Counted from the first letter of the stretch, positions 43,282 to 52,702 are shown. The stretch: 64,000 bases of DNA from PFJX01 sp031426735 (GCA_031426735.1 JASJPK010000084.1:4136-68135), one strand, 5' to 3'. Numbers and translations are program-made. The notes: generated from the letters alone by a model not told the origin.

Positions 43282-45759
43282 ATGGCAGCGCAGCGCAACG
43301 AGCCGTCTGCAAAAGCCGAGGCCAAAGCGATTGTGCTGATGACCGGGGTGAACGGCTTCCTCGGCCGCGCGCTGAGCGAGGTTTTGGCGCGGGATTACCA
43401 GGTAGTCGGCCTGGATCGCAAGGCGAACTGCCCGCCGTCGGTGGCTTGCGTGGCCTGCGATCTCACCGCCGATGACAGCGTCGAGCAGGCGCTACGACAG
43501 GTGCGCGACCAGCATGGCGCGCGCATCGCAGCGGTGCTGCATCTGGCCGGCTATTTCGATTTCAGCGGCGAACCCAACCCGCTCTATCGGGCGGTCAACG
43601 TCGAGGGCACCCGCCGCCTGTTGCAGCACCTGCAAGGCTTGCAGGTCGAGCAGTTCATCTATGCCAGCACCATGCTGGTCCATGCCCCCACCGAGCCGGG
43701 CGTGGCGATCAGCGAAACGTCGCCGCTGCAGCCGAAGTGGGCCTATCCGCAATCGAAATGGCAGACCGAGCAAGTCGTCGAGCAGCAGCACGGCAGCATC
43801 CCCTATGTCCTGCTGCGCGTGGCCGGCGTCTATACCGAGCGCATCCTGCCGCCGACGCTGGCGCAGCAGATGCGCTGGATCTACGAGCGCCAGTTCAACA
43901 GCCGGGTGTTTCCCGGCGACACCTCGCACGGCCAGTCCTTTTTGCACATCGACGATCTGATCGACGCGCTGCTGCGCACGATCGAGCGTCGCGCCGCGTT
44001 GCCGGCCGAGCTGACGCTGCTGCTGGGCGAGCCGGCCAGCCTGAGCTATGAAGCCTTGCAGAACCAGATGGGCATGCTGATCCACGGCGAGCTCTGGGAT
44101 ACCGATACGCTGCCGAAGCCGCTGGCCAAGCTGAGCGCCCGGCTGCGCCAGAAACTGGAACCGGTGGTGCCGGATGCCATCGACCAGGGCGAACTGCCCT
44201 TCGTCAAACCGTTCATGGTGGAACTGGCCGCCGACCATTACGAACTGGACATCGCGCGCGCCCGGCAATGGCTGGACTGGCAGCCGCGCCACGCGTTGCG
44301 CGACATGCTGCCGAAGATCATCGCGGGACTGCGCGCGGACCCGCTGGGCTGGTATCGGGCCAACAAGATCGCGCCGCCGGAATGGCTGCAGACCATCGCC
44401 GCCCAGCCGCGGCCGGCCGACCAGTTGCTGGAAGATTACGACCGCTCGTTGCGCGCCCAGCACAGCGAGAGCCTGTGGGCGCATTTCCTCAATATCGGGG
44501 TTGGCGCCTGGCTGCTGACCAGCCCGGCCATCCTCGGCTTCAGCGAGCCGACACTGATCGCCAACGATCTCGTCGCCGGGCTGCTGGTCGTCCTGTTCAG
44601 CGCCCTGTCGATCTCGCGCCACATGGCCTGGGCACGCTTCGCCAACGCGCTGGTCGGGCTGTGGCTGCTGTTCGCGCCGCTGCTGTTCTGGACCGCGTCG
44701 GCGGCGGCGTATCTGAACGACACGCTGCTCGGCACCCTGGTCATCGCGCTGGCGATGCTGGTGCGGCCGACGCCGGGGGTCGGCATTGCGGCGGCGATGA
44801 CCGGACCGGACATTCCGCCGGGCTGGGATTTCAGCCCGTCGTCCTGGCTGCAGCGCATTCCGATCATTGCGCTGGCCTTCGTCGGCCTGTTCATCTCGCG
44901 TTACCTCGCCGCGTTTCAGCTCGGCCACAGCGACAGCGTCTGGGATCCGTTCTTCCTCGACGGCAGCGCGCGGATCATCACTTCCGAAGTGTCGCAGGCC
45001 TGGCCGGTGCCGGACGCCGGCGTCGGCGCGCTGGCCTATGTGCTGGAAATTCTCACCGGCATCATCGGCGGCCGCGCCCGCTGGCGCAGCATGCCCTGGC
45101 TGGTGTTGCTGTTCGGGCTGCTGATCGTGCCGCTCGGCGCGGTAAGCATTTTCTTCATCGTCATCCAGCCCATCGTCATCGGCACATGGTGCACGCTATG
45201 CCTGGTCGCGGCGCTGGCCATGCTGCTGCAGATCCCGTACTCGATGGACGAGCTGGTCGCCTGCGGCCAGTTCCTGCGCGAGCAGCGGCGCCTGGGCAAG
45301 TCCGTGCTGCTGGCGATCCTGCGCGGCGACACCCTGGCCGGCGGCCGCCAAAGCGGGCCGGACGACTTCGCACGGCCGCCGCGGCAAGTGCTTGCGGAAA
45401 TGCTCGGTGGCGGCGTCAACCTGCCCTGGTCGCTCGCCGTTTCGATGGCGCTGGGGGTCTGGCTGATGTGCACGCGCCTGATCTTCGGCACACAAGGCGC
45501 GCAGGCCGACAGCGACCACCTGATCGGCGCCCTGGTCATCACGGTCGCGGTCAGCGCCATGGCGGAAACCATGCGTCCGCTTCGCTTCCTCAACCTGATG
45601 CTGGCCGTCGCCCTGATGTTCGCGCCCTGGATGTTCGATGGCGGCAGCCTGCTGGCCGACCTGGCCGGCGTCGCCGCGAGCATCCTGCTGATTCTGTTGA
45701 CGCTGCCGCGCGGCCGCATCGTCGGCCATTACGGCGGCTGGAACCGCTACCTGGTGTGA
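43282..45759 (+). CDS. NAD-dependent epimerase fused to SPW repeats and vitamin K epoxide reductase
   Basis: Encodes 825 residues in three parts. Residues 15 to about 330 are an extended SDR/epimerase: MTGVNGFLGRAL at the NAD site and the YPQSKWQTE catalytic Tyr/Lys. Residues about 395-495 are an SPW membrane repeat. Residues about 525-650 are a VKOR-like four-helix bundle with the redox pair in TWCTLCLVAAL. A second SPW repeat ends the chain. The cytosolic sugar- or lipid-modifying enzyme is thus tied to a membrane disulfide/quinone reductase. Substrate unknown. The AI-2E transporter gene follows by 18 bp. Confidence 0.88.
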   Translation: MAAQRNEPSAKAEAKAIVLMTGVNGFLGRALSEVLARDYQVVGLDRKANCPPSVACVACDLTADDSVEQALRQVRDQHGARIAAVLHLAGYFDFSGEPNPLYRAVNVEGTRRLLQHLQGLQVEQFIYASTMLVHAPTEPGVAISETSPLQPKWAYPQSKWQTEQVVEQQHGSIPYVLLRVAGVYTERILPPTLAQQMRWIYERQFNSRVFPGDTSHGQSFLHIDDLIDALLRTIERRAALPAELTLLLGEPASLSYEALQNQMGMLIHGELWDTDTLPKPLAKLSARLRQKLEPVVPDAIDQGELPFVKPFMVELAADHYELDIARARQWLDWQPRHALRDMLPKIIAGLRADPLGWYRANKIAPPEWLQTIAAQPRPADQLLEDYDRSLRAQHSESLWAHFLNIGVGAWLLTSPAILGFSEPTLIANDLVAGLLVVLFSALSISRHMAWARFANALVGLWLLFAPLLFWTASAAAYLNDTLLGTLVIALAMLVRPTPGVGIAAAMTGPDIPPGWDFSPSSWLQRIPIIALAFVGLFISRYLAAFQLGHSDSVWDPFFLDGSARIITSEVSQAWPVPDAGVGALAYVLEILTGIIGGRARWRSMPWLVLLFGLLIVPLGAVSIFFIVIQPIVIGTWCTLCLVAALAMLLQIPYSMDELVACGQFLREQRRLGKSVLLAILRGDTLAGGRQSGPDDFARPPRQVLAEMLGGGVNLPWSLAVSMALGVWLMCTRLIFGTQGAQADSDHLIGALVITVAVSAMAETMRPLRFLNLMLAVALMFAPWMFDGGSLLADLAGVAASILLILLTLPRGRIVGHYGGWNRYLV

Positions 45760-45777
45760 CGGAGGCCAGGCGTTGCC

Positions 45778-46899
45778 ATGACCCCCAACCGGAACCCGCA
45801 GATACCACGCACGCCGCGCTTCGTTCTGCTCGGCCTGTTCGTGCTGGCCTGTCTGTACACGCTGTATTTCGCCCGCCCCATTCTGTTGCCGGTGGTCATG
45901 GCGCTGCTGTTGAGCTGGATTCTGGCCCCGGCCGTGCGCCATTTGCAGCGACTGCACCTGCCGCCGGCCTGGGGCGCCGGCCTCGTCGTGGGCGCCCTGG
46001 TGGCCGCGCTGGGCTATGGCACGGCGGCGCTGATCGAACCGGCCAGCACCTGGATCGATCAGGCGCCGCGCCTGCTGCACCAGATCGATAACAAGCTGCG
46101 CGGCATCCGGGAATCGGTGGAAGTGGTCGCCCAGATCGCCGAGAAGGCGGAAGAGATCGCCGGCCAGGAAAACGGCACCGTCGTGGCGCAGCCCGGTTTG
46201 ATCAGCCGCAGCGTGACCGCGGCGCCGCTCTTCCTGGTCTCGCTGATCTCGACCGTGATCCTGCTCTATCTGTTGCTCGCCTATGGCGGGCCGCTGACGC
46301 GCCGACTCGTGCGCATGATGCCCAGCGCGGCAGAGCGGCGCGGCGCCATCGAAGTCGCCCGCAACTTCCAGGCCGACATCGCGCGTTACCTGTTCCTGAT
46401 GACCGCGCTGAGCGTCGGCATGGGCGTCGTGTCCGGACTCGCCATGTACTGGCTGGACATGCCGAACCCCGTCCTCTGGGCCGTGCTGGTTGGCGTGCTC
46501 AACCTGGTGCCTTACCTCGGCGCGGTGCTCAGCCTGATCATCCTGACGCCGGTCGCCCTCCTCAGCATCGAGCCGTTGAGCCAGGCGCTGCTGGTGCCGG
46601 CGGTGTTCATTGGCCTCAACATCCTCGAAGGCGAACTGCTCACCCCCATCGTCATCGGCAAATATTTCACGCTGAACCCCATCGTCGTCTTCCTCAGCAT
46701 TCTGTTCTGGGGCTGGCTATGGGGCGCGGTCGGCGCCCTGGTCGCGGTTCCCATGCTGGTCAGCTTCCGCATTTTCTGCGTCCATGTCCCGGCCTTGCGG
46801 CCGCTCTGCGAACTGGTCAGTTGCGCGCCCGGCAACGCTGTCGCCTTACAACGACACAGCGCTCCACCTCCAAGTCAAGATGGAACGCTAACCGATTGA
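45778..46899 (+). CDS. AI-2E family transporter
   Basis: Encodes 373 residues with about seven to eight membrane segments and the AI-2E/PerM signature ILEGELLTPIVIGK near residue 280, followed by the conserved end region NPIVVFLSILFWGWLWG. Such proteins export small molecules; several act as Na+/H+ or signal exporters. The last 236 bp of this gene region are duplicated at 52209-52444. ACGGAGG lies upstream of the ATG. Confidence 0.9.
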   Translation: MTPNRNPQIPRTPRFVLLGLFVLACLYTLYFARPILLPVVMALLLSWILAPAVRHLQRLHLPPAWGAGLVVGALVAALGYGTAALIEPASTWIDQAPRLLHQIDNKLRGIRESVEVVAQIAEKAEEIAGQENGTVVAQPGLISRSVTAAPLFLVSLISTVILLYLLLAYGGPLTRRLVRMMPSAAERRGAIEVARNFQADIARYLFLMTALSVGMGVVSGLAMYWLDMPNPVLWAVLVGVLNLVPYLGAVLSLIILTPVALLSIEPLSQALLVPAVFIGLNILEGELLTPIVIGKYFTLNPIVVFLSILFWGWLWGAVGALVAVPMLVSFRIFCVHVPALRPLCELVSCAPGNAVALQRHSAPPPSQDGTLTD

Positions 46900-46903
46900 T
46901 TTG
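46668..46903. repeat. Direct 236-bp duplication, copy 1 (3' end of AI-2E gene)
   Basis: Identical in length to 52209-52444 with no gaps. The first about 120 bp are identical; differences concentrate in the last 100 bp. Copy 1 includes the AI-2E C-terminus and a TGTC-N10-GACA site. Confidence 0.9.
46839..46856. promoter_or_regulatory. GlrR-type site, TGTC-N10-GACA, inside the AI-2E gene end
   Basis: Exact TGTC-GCCTTACAAC-GACA. No -24/-12 element follows in the next 120 bp. The matching position in the duplicated copy (52380-52397) reads CGTC-N10-GACG and has a -24/-12 element 63 bp downstream. Confidence 0.45.
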
Positions 46904-47037
46904 CGATTAAAAAAGGCTCAGTTCGCGAGCAGTGATAGGCTCATGCCATGAGCCCATAGTGGCCCCACGCCACCCTGCAATAACCCCATGAATTCAATGC
47001 TTTGCCAGCATCACCAAGTCACCCGATGGGGCGGCAC

Positions 47038-47055
47038 TGTCGCCTGGAGACGACG
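47038..47055. promoter_or_regulatory. GlrR-type site, TGTC-N10-GACG
   Basis: TGTC-GCCTGGAGAC-GACG, 62 bp before the binding-protein gene. The surrounding 24 bp are almost the same as at 59127-59150. No -24/-12 element was found between site and gene. Confidence 0.4.
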
Positions 47056-47117
47056 CTTTCGCCGCACCGAAACCATATTTCTCTTGGGTTCCCGCCGCAG
47101 CGATTTAGGATAAGAGC

Positions 47118-48107
47118 ATGAACAAAACATTCTTGATTGCCTCGCTGGCCATTTTGTCCGGCCTGCTTGGGTGCCAACGAGAGGAAGCGGACGCCAGATC
47201 CGGGCTCGATGCGCCGCGCGTGATTGCGATGGTGCAATTGACCGATGTGGATCGCAACACGGTTCGCGGCTTTCAGGAAGCCATGGCGAAGCTGGGTTAT
47301 CGGGAAGGGAAAAATGTTGTCTACCTTTCCTTGCCGCCCGCCGGCAGCGCCGACAAGCTGGAGGGGATCGTGCGCGCCCATCTCGCGCGCAAACCCGACT
47401 TGTTCCTCGTCTCCAGCACCCCCGCCACGCAGGCGGTCAAGCGTCTCACCGAAGCAAGCGGCGCACCGCCGGTCGTCTTCGCGCCGGTCAACGATCCGCT
47501 CGGCGCCGGCATCGTCGCCGATCTCAAACATCCTGGCGGCCATATCACCGGCATCCGTTTGCCCACCGGCGACGATCTGCGCCTGCAATGGCTGACGCGC
47601 ATCGCGCCGCAGGTCAAGCGGGTTTACCTGCCCTACACCGCCGACGACAAGAGCGCGCTGACCAGTGTGCAACAGGCCACCGAGGCGGCGGCCAAACTCG
47701 GCCTGGAACTGGTGACGAAGCCCATCCCGGCGGGGAGTTCGATCGACGCCGCGATCGCCGCGGTGCCGGCCGACGTCGGCGCCATCTTCCTGCCCCGCGA
47801 CAGCCGGGTGGAGGCCGCCATCGCCGAATTCGTCGCCCTCGCCGGGAAACGCCGCCTGATCATCTCCGCTCCCAGCCGCATTCAGGTAGAAGCCGGCGCA
47901 CTGTTCAGTTATGGCTTCGTGCATCACGATATCGGCCGCCAGGCGGCGCGATTGGCGGACCAGATTCTGAAAGGCATGGCCGCGGGAGACTTGCCGGTGG
48001 AAATGGCCGAGAACAGCCTGAGCATCAACCTGGTCACCGCGCACAAGTTGGGGCTGCGCGTCCCCGATGACGTCCTGCTCCAGGCCGACCATGTGATTCG
48101 CGAATAG
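47118..48107 (+). CDS. ABC-type substrate-binding lipoprotein (PF04392 family)
   Basis: Encodes 329 residues. Lipoprotein signal ending LLGC (Cys 19). Two alpha/beta lobes of a periplasmic binding protein: VIAMVQLTDVDRNTVRGFQEAM near 42, SSTPATQAVK, FAPVNDPLGAGIVADL, GYREGKN. No permease or ATPase gene is adjacent; the next gene, 2 bp later, is a hybrid sensor kinase. It likely serves as the ligand sensor of that kinase (inference), as in other binding protein-kinase pairs. Confidence 0.87.
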   Translation: MNKTFLIASLAILSGLLGCQREEADARSGLDAPRVIAMVQLTDVDRNTVRGFQEAMAKLGYREGKNVVYLSLPPAGSADKLEGIVRAHLARKPDLFLVSSTPATQAVKRLTEASGAPPVVFAPVNDPLGAGIVADLKHPGGHITGIRLPTGDDLRLQWLTRIAPQVKRVYLPYTADDKSALTSVQQATEAAAKLGLELVTKPIPAGSSIDAAIAAVPADVGAIFLPRDSRVEAAIAEFVALAGKRRLIISAPSRIQVEAGALFSYGFVHHDIGRQAARLADQILKGMAAGDLPVEMAENSLSINLVTAHKLGLRVPDDVLLQADHVIRE

Positions 48108-48109
48108 CC

Positions 48110-51100
48110 ATGCCCAAGAATTCCATCCGTCGTCGCCTGCAATATGCCTTCATGGGGTTGGCCACGTTGCCGGTCGTGCTGACCAGCATCGGACTGGGCT
48201 GGCGCAACTACGAGAACCATCTCGACGAAGCCTACTCGCGCCAGCAGGAACTGGCGCGCCGGGTCGCCGTCCAGGTGCAGGCGGTGCTGCAACACCGCGA
48301 ATCAGAACTCGAGAACGGCCTCCATGTCAGCGATTTCGTCCAGCTCGGGCAAGAGGCGCGGATAAGGGTTGCAACCCGCCTGCTGGCGGCACGCGATCAC
48401 TTCCGTGAAATCCATTATTTCGATCGATCCGGCAAGGAGATACTGCATCTCTCCAATGTCCGCCTGCTCGCTTCCAGCCAACTCGAACATCCCAGCGACA
48501 TCAGTGAATTCCGGATTGCAGCGCAAACCGGCAAGCCCTATTACGGCCGCGTCTATCAAAACGCCAGCGACAACGAACCGTTGATGTTGCTGAGCATCCC
48601 GGCCAAGGACGCACGTAGCGGTGAGATCGATGGCGTGCTGGTGGCGGAAGTGCGCTACAAGCCGGTCTGGCAGACCATTGCCGAACTCCAACTGGAACCG
48701 GGCGAGGAAGTCTATCTGCTCGATCAGGACGGCCATGTCATCGCGCATCGCAATCCCTCCGTCGTCCTGCGGGGAAGCCAGCTGCAACTGCTGCCGGGCG
48801 TCAGGCGCCAGGCCGGCCTGCAGGGCAACTCGGCCTTTCTTGCCGCGCAAACCTTCGAGCGCGGGCAACAGTCCTTCCGGGTGGTGGCCGAGCGGGATGC
48901 CGAACGGGCGCTGGCCGCGGCATTCGACGACGTCAAGCTGGCCGTCGCGATCCTGCTGCTGACCCTGGCGGCCGCGCTCGCCATCCTGATCCCGCTGACC
49001 CGGCGCATCACCCGCCCGGTGATCGCCGTCGCCGCCGCCGCGCGGGCGATCCATGATGGCGATCTGCGGCAGCGCGTACGCGTGGAGAGCGATGACGAAA
49101 TCGGCGAACTGGCGCTCGCCTTCAACAGCATGACCGGACGCCTGAGCGCGTCGCTGCATAAGCTCGAAAACGAAGTCGAGGCACGCGCACGCGCCCAGTC
49201 GGCGCTGGAAAAACTCAATCATTCCTATCTCGCCTTGAGCACCACCAGTCAGGCGATCGCCAGCGCCACCAACGAACAGCAACTGCTCGACGAAGCCTGC
49301 CGCATCGTGCGCGAAGACTGCGGCTATCTGCTGGTGTGGATCGGCCTGGCCGAACATGATGCGGCGAAGAGCGTGCGGCCGGTGGCCGAAGCGGGCTACG
49401 AAGACGGCTACCTGGCTTCAGTAGACATCACCTGGAACGACTGTGAGCGCGGCCGCGGCCCGACCGGCACAGCGATCCGCGAGCGCCGCGCCGTGGTGAA
49501 CCGCGACATGCTCAACAACCCGGCCTTCGCCCCCTGGCGCGCACAGGCCTTGAAACGGGGCTACGCCTCTTCCGCCGCGTTCCCGCTGGAGTCGCGCGAT
49601 GTGGTTTTCGGCGCGCTGATGGTCTACGCCGACCACCCCCATGCGTTCTTCGATGACGAAATCGAACTGCTCACCAAACTGGCGGGGAACATCGGATTCG
49701 GCATCGCCAAACTGCGCAGCGAGGCGGCGCGGGCAGAAGCGGTAGAAGATCTGGCGCGCAACAAGGTGCTGTTCCAGACCGTCACCGAATTCGCCACCGA
49801 CTGGTCTTACTGGCGCGACGAGGATCGCGGCCCGTTTCGTTATGTGTCGCCGACCTGCCTGGCCGTCACCGGCTATACGGCCGAGGAGTTCCAGGCCAAT
49901 CCCAACCTGCTCGACAACATCCTCCATCCCGAGGATCGCGCACATTGGGATGCGCATCTGCGGCAAACGGAAGAAACCGGCCCGCATGAACCGGACGAAT
50001 ACCGCATCGTCACCAAGTCCGGCGAGATCCGCTGGATCAGCCACACCTGCCGCCCGGTCATCCTCGGCGATGGCGCCCACATGGGGCGGCGCGGCTCAAA
50101 CCAGGACATCACCGCCCGCAAGCTGGCCGAAACCGAACTCGCGCAATACCGCGACCATCTCGAACAACTGGTGGAATTGCGCACGGCCGATCTCAGCATC
50201 GCCAAGGCCATGGCCGAGTCGGCCAACCAGGCCAAGAGCATCTTCCTGGCCAACATGAGCCACGAAATCCGCACGCCGATGAATGCCATTCTCGGGCTGT
50301 CGCATCTGTTGCGGGTCCAGGCGACGCCGGAGCAGGCCGAACGACTGGACAAGATCAACGATGCCGGACGCCACCTGCTGTCGATCATCAACGACATCCT
50401 GGACCTGTCCAAGATCGAAGCCGGCAAGCTGCAACTGGAGCGGAGCGATTTCGCCCTGGGCGCGGTGCTGGACCACGTCAATTCCCTGATTGCCGATGCG
50501 GCGCGCGCCAAAGGGCTAAGGGTGACGGTGGATGGCGACGCCGTCCCGATCTGGTTGCGCGGTGACCAGATGCGGTTGCGCCAGGCCTTGCTCAACTATG
50601 CCGGCAATGCCCTGAAATTCACCGAGCGAGGTTCCATCGCCCTGCGCGCCAGATTGCTGGAAACCCAGGGCGATGAATTGCTGGTGCGTTTCGAGGTTAC
50701 GGATACCGGCATCGGCATCCCGCCCGAAAAGATGGACCAGTTGTTCAAGGCCTTCGAACAGGCTGACAGCTCGACCACGCGCAAATATGGCGGCACCGGC
50801 CTCGGCCTGGTCATCACCCGCAAGCTGGCAGTACTGATGGGCGGAGAAGTCGGCGCCGAAAGCACGCCGGGCGCCGGCAGCACCTTCTGGTTCACCGCCC
50901 GGCTGCAACGCGGTCACGGCAGCATGCCCGCCATACCCTCGGCGGCAACGCTGGACGCCGAGGCCGAGTTGCGTCGATATCACGCCGGTGCCCGCATCCT
51001 GCTGGCGGAGGACAATGCCATCAACCGCGAAGTGGCGCTGGAACTGCTGCATGGCGCGGGGCTCGCCGTTGAAACTGCAATCGATGGCCTGGAGGCGCTG

Positions 51101-52027
51101 GAGAAGGCAAAACAGCGTCCCTACGACCTGATCCTGATGGACATCCAGATGCCCAACATGAACGGGCTGGAAGCCACGCGCGCCATACGTGAACAGCCAG
51201 GCGGGCAATCGATTCCGATCCTGGCGATGACCGCCAACGCCTTCGATGAAGACCGCCGCACCTGTCAGGCCGCGGGCATGAATGACTTCATCGCCAAACC
51301 GGTCGATCCCGACGCGCTCTACGCGACCCTGCTGAAATGGCTGCCGGCGCGTGAGCCCGCCGCGAGCATCGCCCCGAACTACGCGCTTGCGCAATCCCGC
51401 CCAAGCGGCACCGACGCGTTACTGGCCAGACTGGCCAGCGTCTCGGGTCTCAATGTGACTCGCGGCCTGACGGCCCTGCGCGGCAATACCGGCAAATACC
51501 TGGAACTGCTGCACCGGTTTGTCGCAAACCACGCCGACGACATGCAGCGGTTCACCGCAAGCGTGGTCGAGGGCGACCGCGTCAGCGCGCTGCGCCATGC
51601 CCACACGCTCAAGGGCGCCGCGGCCACGCTGGGCGCGGAGCGTCTGGCTGAGAAGGCGCAACAGCTGGAAACAACTTTACGGTCAAGCCCGGACAGCGCC
51701 GAATTGAATGGGAATATGGAAGCCGTCCGTCGCGAATTGGCGGCCTTGTCCGCGGCACTGCCGGCGTTGCCACCCTCGACTGCGCCGACAGACGTCCCTC
51801 CTTCCGATCCGGCCACACTAAAAATCATCCTCGACCAACTCGAGACCTTTCTGGCGCAGAGCGACAGCGCCGCCGGCCCCCTGTTCCGGCTACACGCCGG
51901 GCAATTGCGCGCCGCGCTGGGACCACGCTGCGCAGAACTTGCCGAACAGATCGCGGTACTGGATCTTGAGGCGGCGGAACACACATTGCATGCCCTGCGG
52001 CAAGGGGAGTCGGGGCGGAACGGCTAG
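48110..52027 (+). CDS. Hybrid sensor histidine kinase (Cache-HAMP-GAF-PAS-HisKA-HATPase-REC-Hpt)
   Basis: Encodes 1305 residues. Membrane segments near 12-30 and 283-305 flank a periplasmic double-Cache-like sensor. Then HAMP (305-360), GAF (about 385-545), PAS (about 560-685), HisKA with NMSHEIRTPMNAILGLSHLL near 715, HATPase (NALKFTERGS; GTGLGLVITRKL), a receiver with ILLAEDNAINREV and LMDIQMPNMNG, and a C-terminal Hpt with HAHTLKGAAATLG. Phosphate would pass His-Asp-His to an unknown regulator. The partner is probably the binding protein encoded 2 bp upstream. Confidence 0.92.
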   Translation: MPKNSIRRRLQYAFMGLATLPVVLTSIGLGWRNYENHLDEAYSRQQELARRVAVQVQAVLQHRESELENGLHVSDFVQLGQEARIRVATRLLAARDHFREIHYFDRSGKEILHLSNVRLLASSQLEHPSDISEFRIAAQTGKPYYGRVYQNASDNEPLMLLSIPAKDARSGEIDGVLVAEVRYKPVWQTIAELQLEPGEEVYLLDQDGHVIAHRNPSVVLRGSQLQLLPGVRRQAGLQGNSAFLAAQTFERGQQSFRVVAERDAERALAAAFDDVKLAVAILLLTLAAALAILIPLTRRITRPVIAVAAAARAIHDGDLRQRVRVESDDEIGELALAFNSMTGRLSASLHKLENEVEARARAQSALEKLNHSYLALSTTSQAIASATNEQQLLDEACRIVREDCGYLLVWIGLAEHDAAKSVRPVAEAGYEDGYLASVDITWNDCERGRGPTGTAIRERRAVVNRDMLNNPAFAPWRAQALKRGYASSAAFPLESRDVVFGALMVYADHPHAFFDDEIELLTKLAGNIGFGIAKLRSEAARAEAVEDLARNKVLFQTVTEFATDWSYWRDEDRGPFRYVSPTCLAVTGYTAEEFQANPNLLDNILHPEDRAHWDAHLRQTEETGPHEPDEYRIVTKSGEIRWISHTCRPVILGDGAHMGRRGSNQDITARKLAETELAQYRDHLEQLVELRTADLSIAKAMAESANQAKSIFLANMSHEIRTPMNAILGLSHLLRVQATPEQAERLDKINDAGRHLLSIINDILDLSKIEAGKLQLERSDFALGAVLDHVNSLIADAARAKGLRVTVDGDAVPIWLRGDQMRLRQALLNYAGNALKFTERGSIALRARLLETQGDELLVRFEVTDTGIGIPPEKMDQLFKAFEQADSSTTRKYGGTGLGLVITRKLAVLMGGEVGAESTPGAGSTFWFTARLQRGHGSMPAIPSAATLDAEAELRRYHAGARILLAEDNAINREVALELLHGAGLAVETAIDGLEALEKAKQRPYDLILMDIQMPNMNGLEATRAIREQPGGQSIPILAMTANAFDEDRRTCQAAGMNDFIAKPVDPDALYATLLKWLPAREPAASIAPNYALAQSRPSGTDALLARLASVSGLNVTRGLTALRGNTGKYLELLHRFVANHADDMQRFTASVVEGDRVSALRHAHTLKGAAATLGAERLAEKAQQLETTLRSSPDSAELNGNMEAVRRELAALSAALPALPPSTAPTDVPPSDPATLKIILDQLETFLAQSDSAAGPLFRLHAGQLRAALGPRCAELAEQIAVLDLEAAEHTLHALRQGESGRNG

Positions 52028-52040
52028 TGTGGAAGGCGTC

Positions 52041-52110
52041 TGGGAGCGCCGGCTTCCAGCCGGCTCGTTCGTCTGATCAAAATACGAAGCCGGCTGGAAG
52101 CCGGCGCTCC
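52041..52110. repeat. REP inverted pair, class B
   Basis: GGGAGCGCCGGCTTCC and the reverse form about 45 bp later, same core as at 27396-27469; the GTAG head is lost here. Confidence 0.7.
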
Positions 52111-52208
52111 AACTGATGGCCGGCCTGCGCCTGGTCCTTGGTGTCAAAGTCAAAGCCGGCAACGAACACACCGGCAGCCACAGCTTGCCCAGGCTCCTGC
52201 AAGTCCTG

Positions 52209-52440
52209 CACGCTGAACCCCATCGTCGTCTTCCTCAGCATTCTGTTCTGGGGCTGGCTATGGGGCGCGGTCGGCGCCCTGGTCGCGGTTCCCATGCTGG
52301 TCAGCTTCCGCATTTTCTGCGTCCATGTCCCGGCCTTGCAGCCGCTTGGCGAACTGGTCAGTTGCGCGCCCGGCAACAGCGTCGCCATGCAACGACGCAG
52401 CGATCCGAATCGCTCCCGAGAAGGAAACCTAACCGATTGA
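52209..52440 (+). pseudogene. C-terminal fragment of an AI-2E transporter gene
   Basis: About 75 codons matching the end of the gene at 45778 (LNPIVVFLSILFWGWLWG, ending NLTD and TGA). The first 290 or so codons are missing. The preceding frame from 52138 is not similar to the transporter. On the other strand, 52110-52208 could encode a short protein-like stretch (FVAGFDFDTKDQAQAGHQ), perhaps another gene remnant. It is unlikely to be functional as a protein, but it carries a regulatory site. Confidence 0.8.
52380..52397. promoter_or_regulatory. GlrR-type site, CGTC-N10-GACG
   Basis: CGTC-GCCATGCAAC-GACG, symmetric double mismatch from TGTC-N10-GACA. Centre about 98 bp upstream of the start predicted from 52461-52476. 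Confidence 0.4.
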
Positions 52441-52460
52441 TTTGTTTGCACAAATAGATC

Positions 52461-52476
52461 AGGCACAAGAGATGCT
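52461..52476 (+). promoter_or_regulatory. Sigma-54 (-24/-12) promoter of the entericidin-like gene
   Basis: AGGCAC-AAGAG-ATGCT: GG and GC ten bases apart, one mismatch in each half. It lies 69 bp upstream of the ATG. Confidence 0.52.
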
Positions 52477-52544
52477 TGGATATCGGCGTCAGCGCCACGA
52501 TGCATTGCTGACAGCGGTTTTCAACCTAAACCAAGGAGAAAAAC

Positions 52545-52688
52545 ATGACTCGACTGATGGCATTACTCACCTTGATCCTGTTCGCCGGACTGACCGGTTG
52601 CAACACCATGGAAGGTGTCGGCAAGGATATCGAACGGGGCGGCGAAAAACTTCAGGGCAGCGCACAGGACACGAAGCAGAACATGTAG
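52545..52688 (+). CDS. Entericidin A/B family lipopeptide
   Basis: Encodes 47 residues: signal MTRLMALLTLILFAGLTGC with the lipobox Cys at 19, then NTMEGVGKDIERGGEKLQG, the typical entericidin mature part. Entericidins are tiny outer-membrane lipoproteins linked to stress and stationary-phase lysis. CAAGGAG precedes the ATG. Confidence 0.9.
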   Translation: MTRLMALLTLILFAGLTGCNTMEGVGKDIERGGEKLQGSAQDTKQNM

Positions 52689-52702
52689 ATACATAGCATC
52701 TG

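Larger units (their letters stand above)
52209..52444. repeat. Direct 236-bp duplication, copy 2
   Basis: Second copy of 46668-46903, upstream of the entericidin-like gene. Together the two copies bracket the binding protein-hybrid kinase module. Confidence 0.9.

Noticed and set aside
47118..48107. Complete ABC importer
   Set aside because: No permease or ATPase gene within the neighbourhood.
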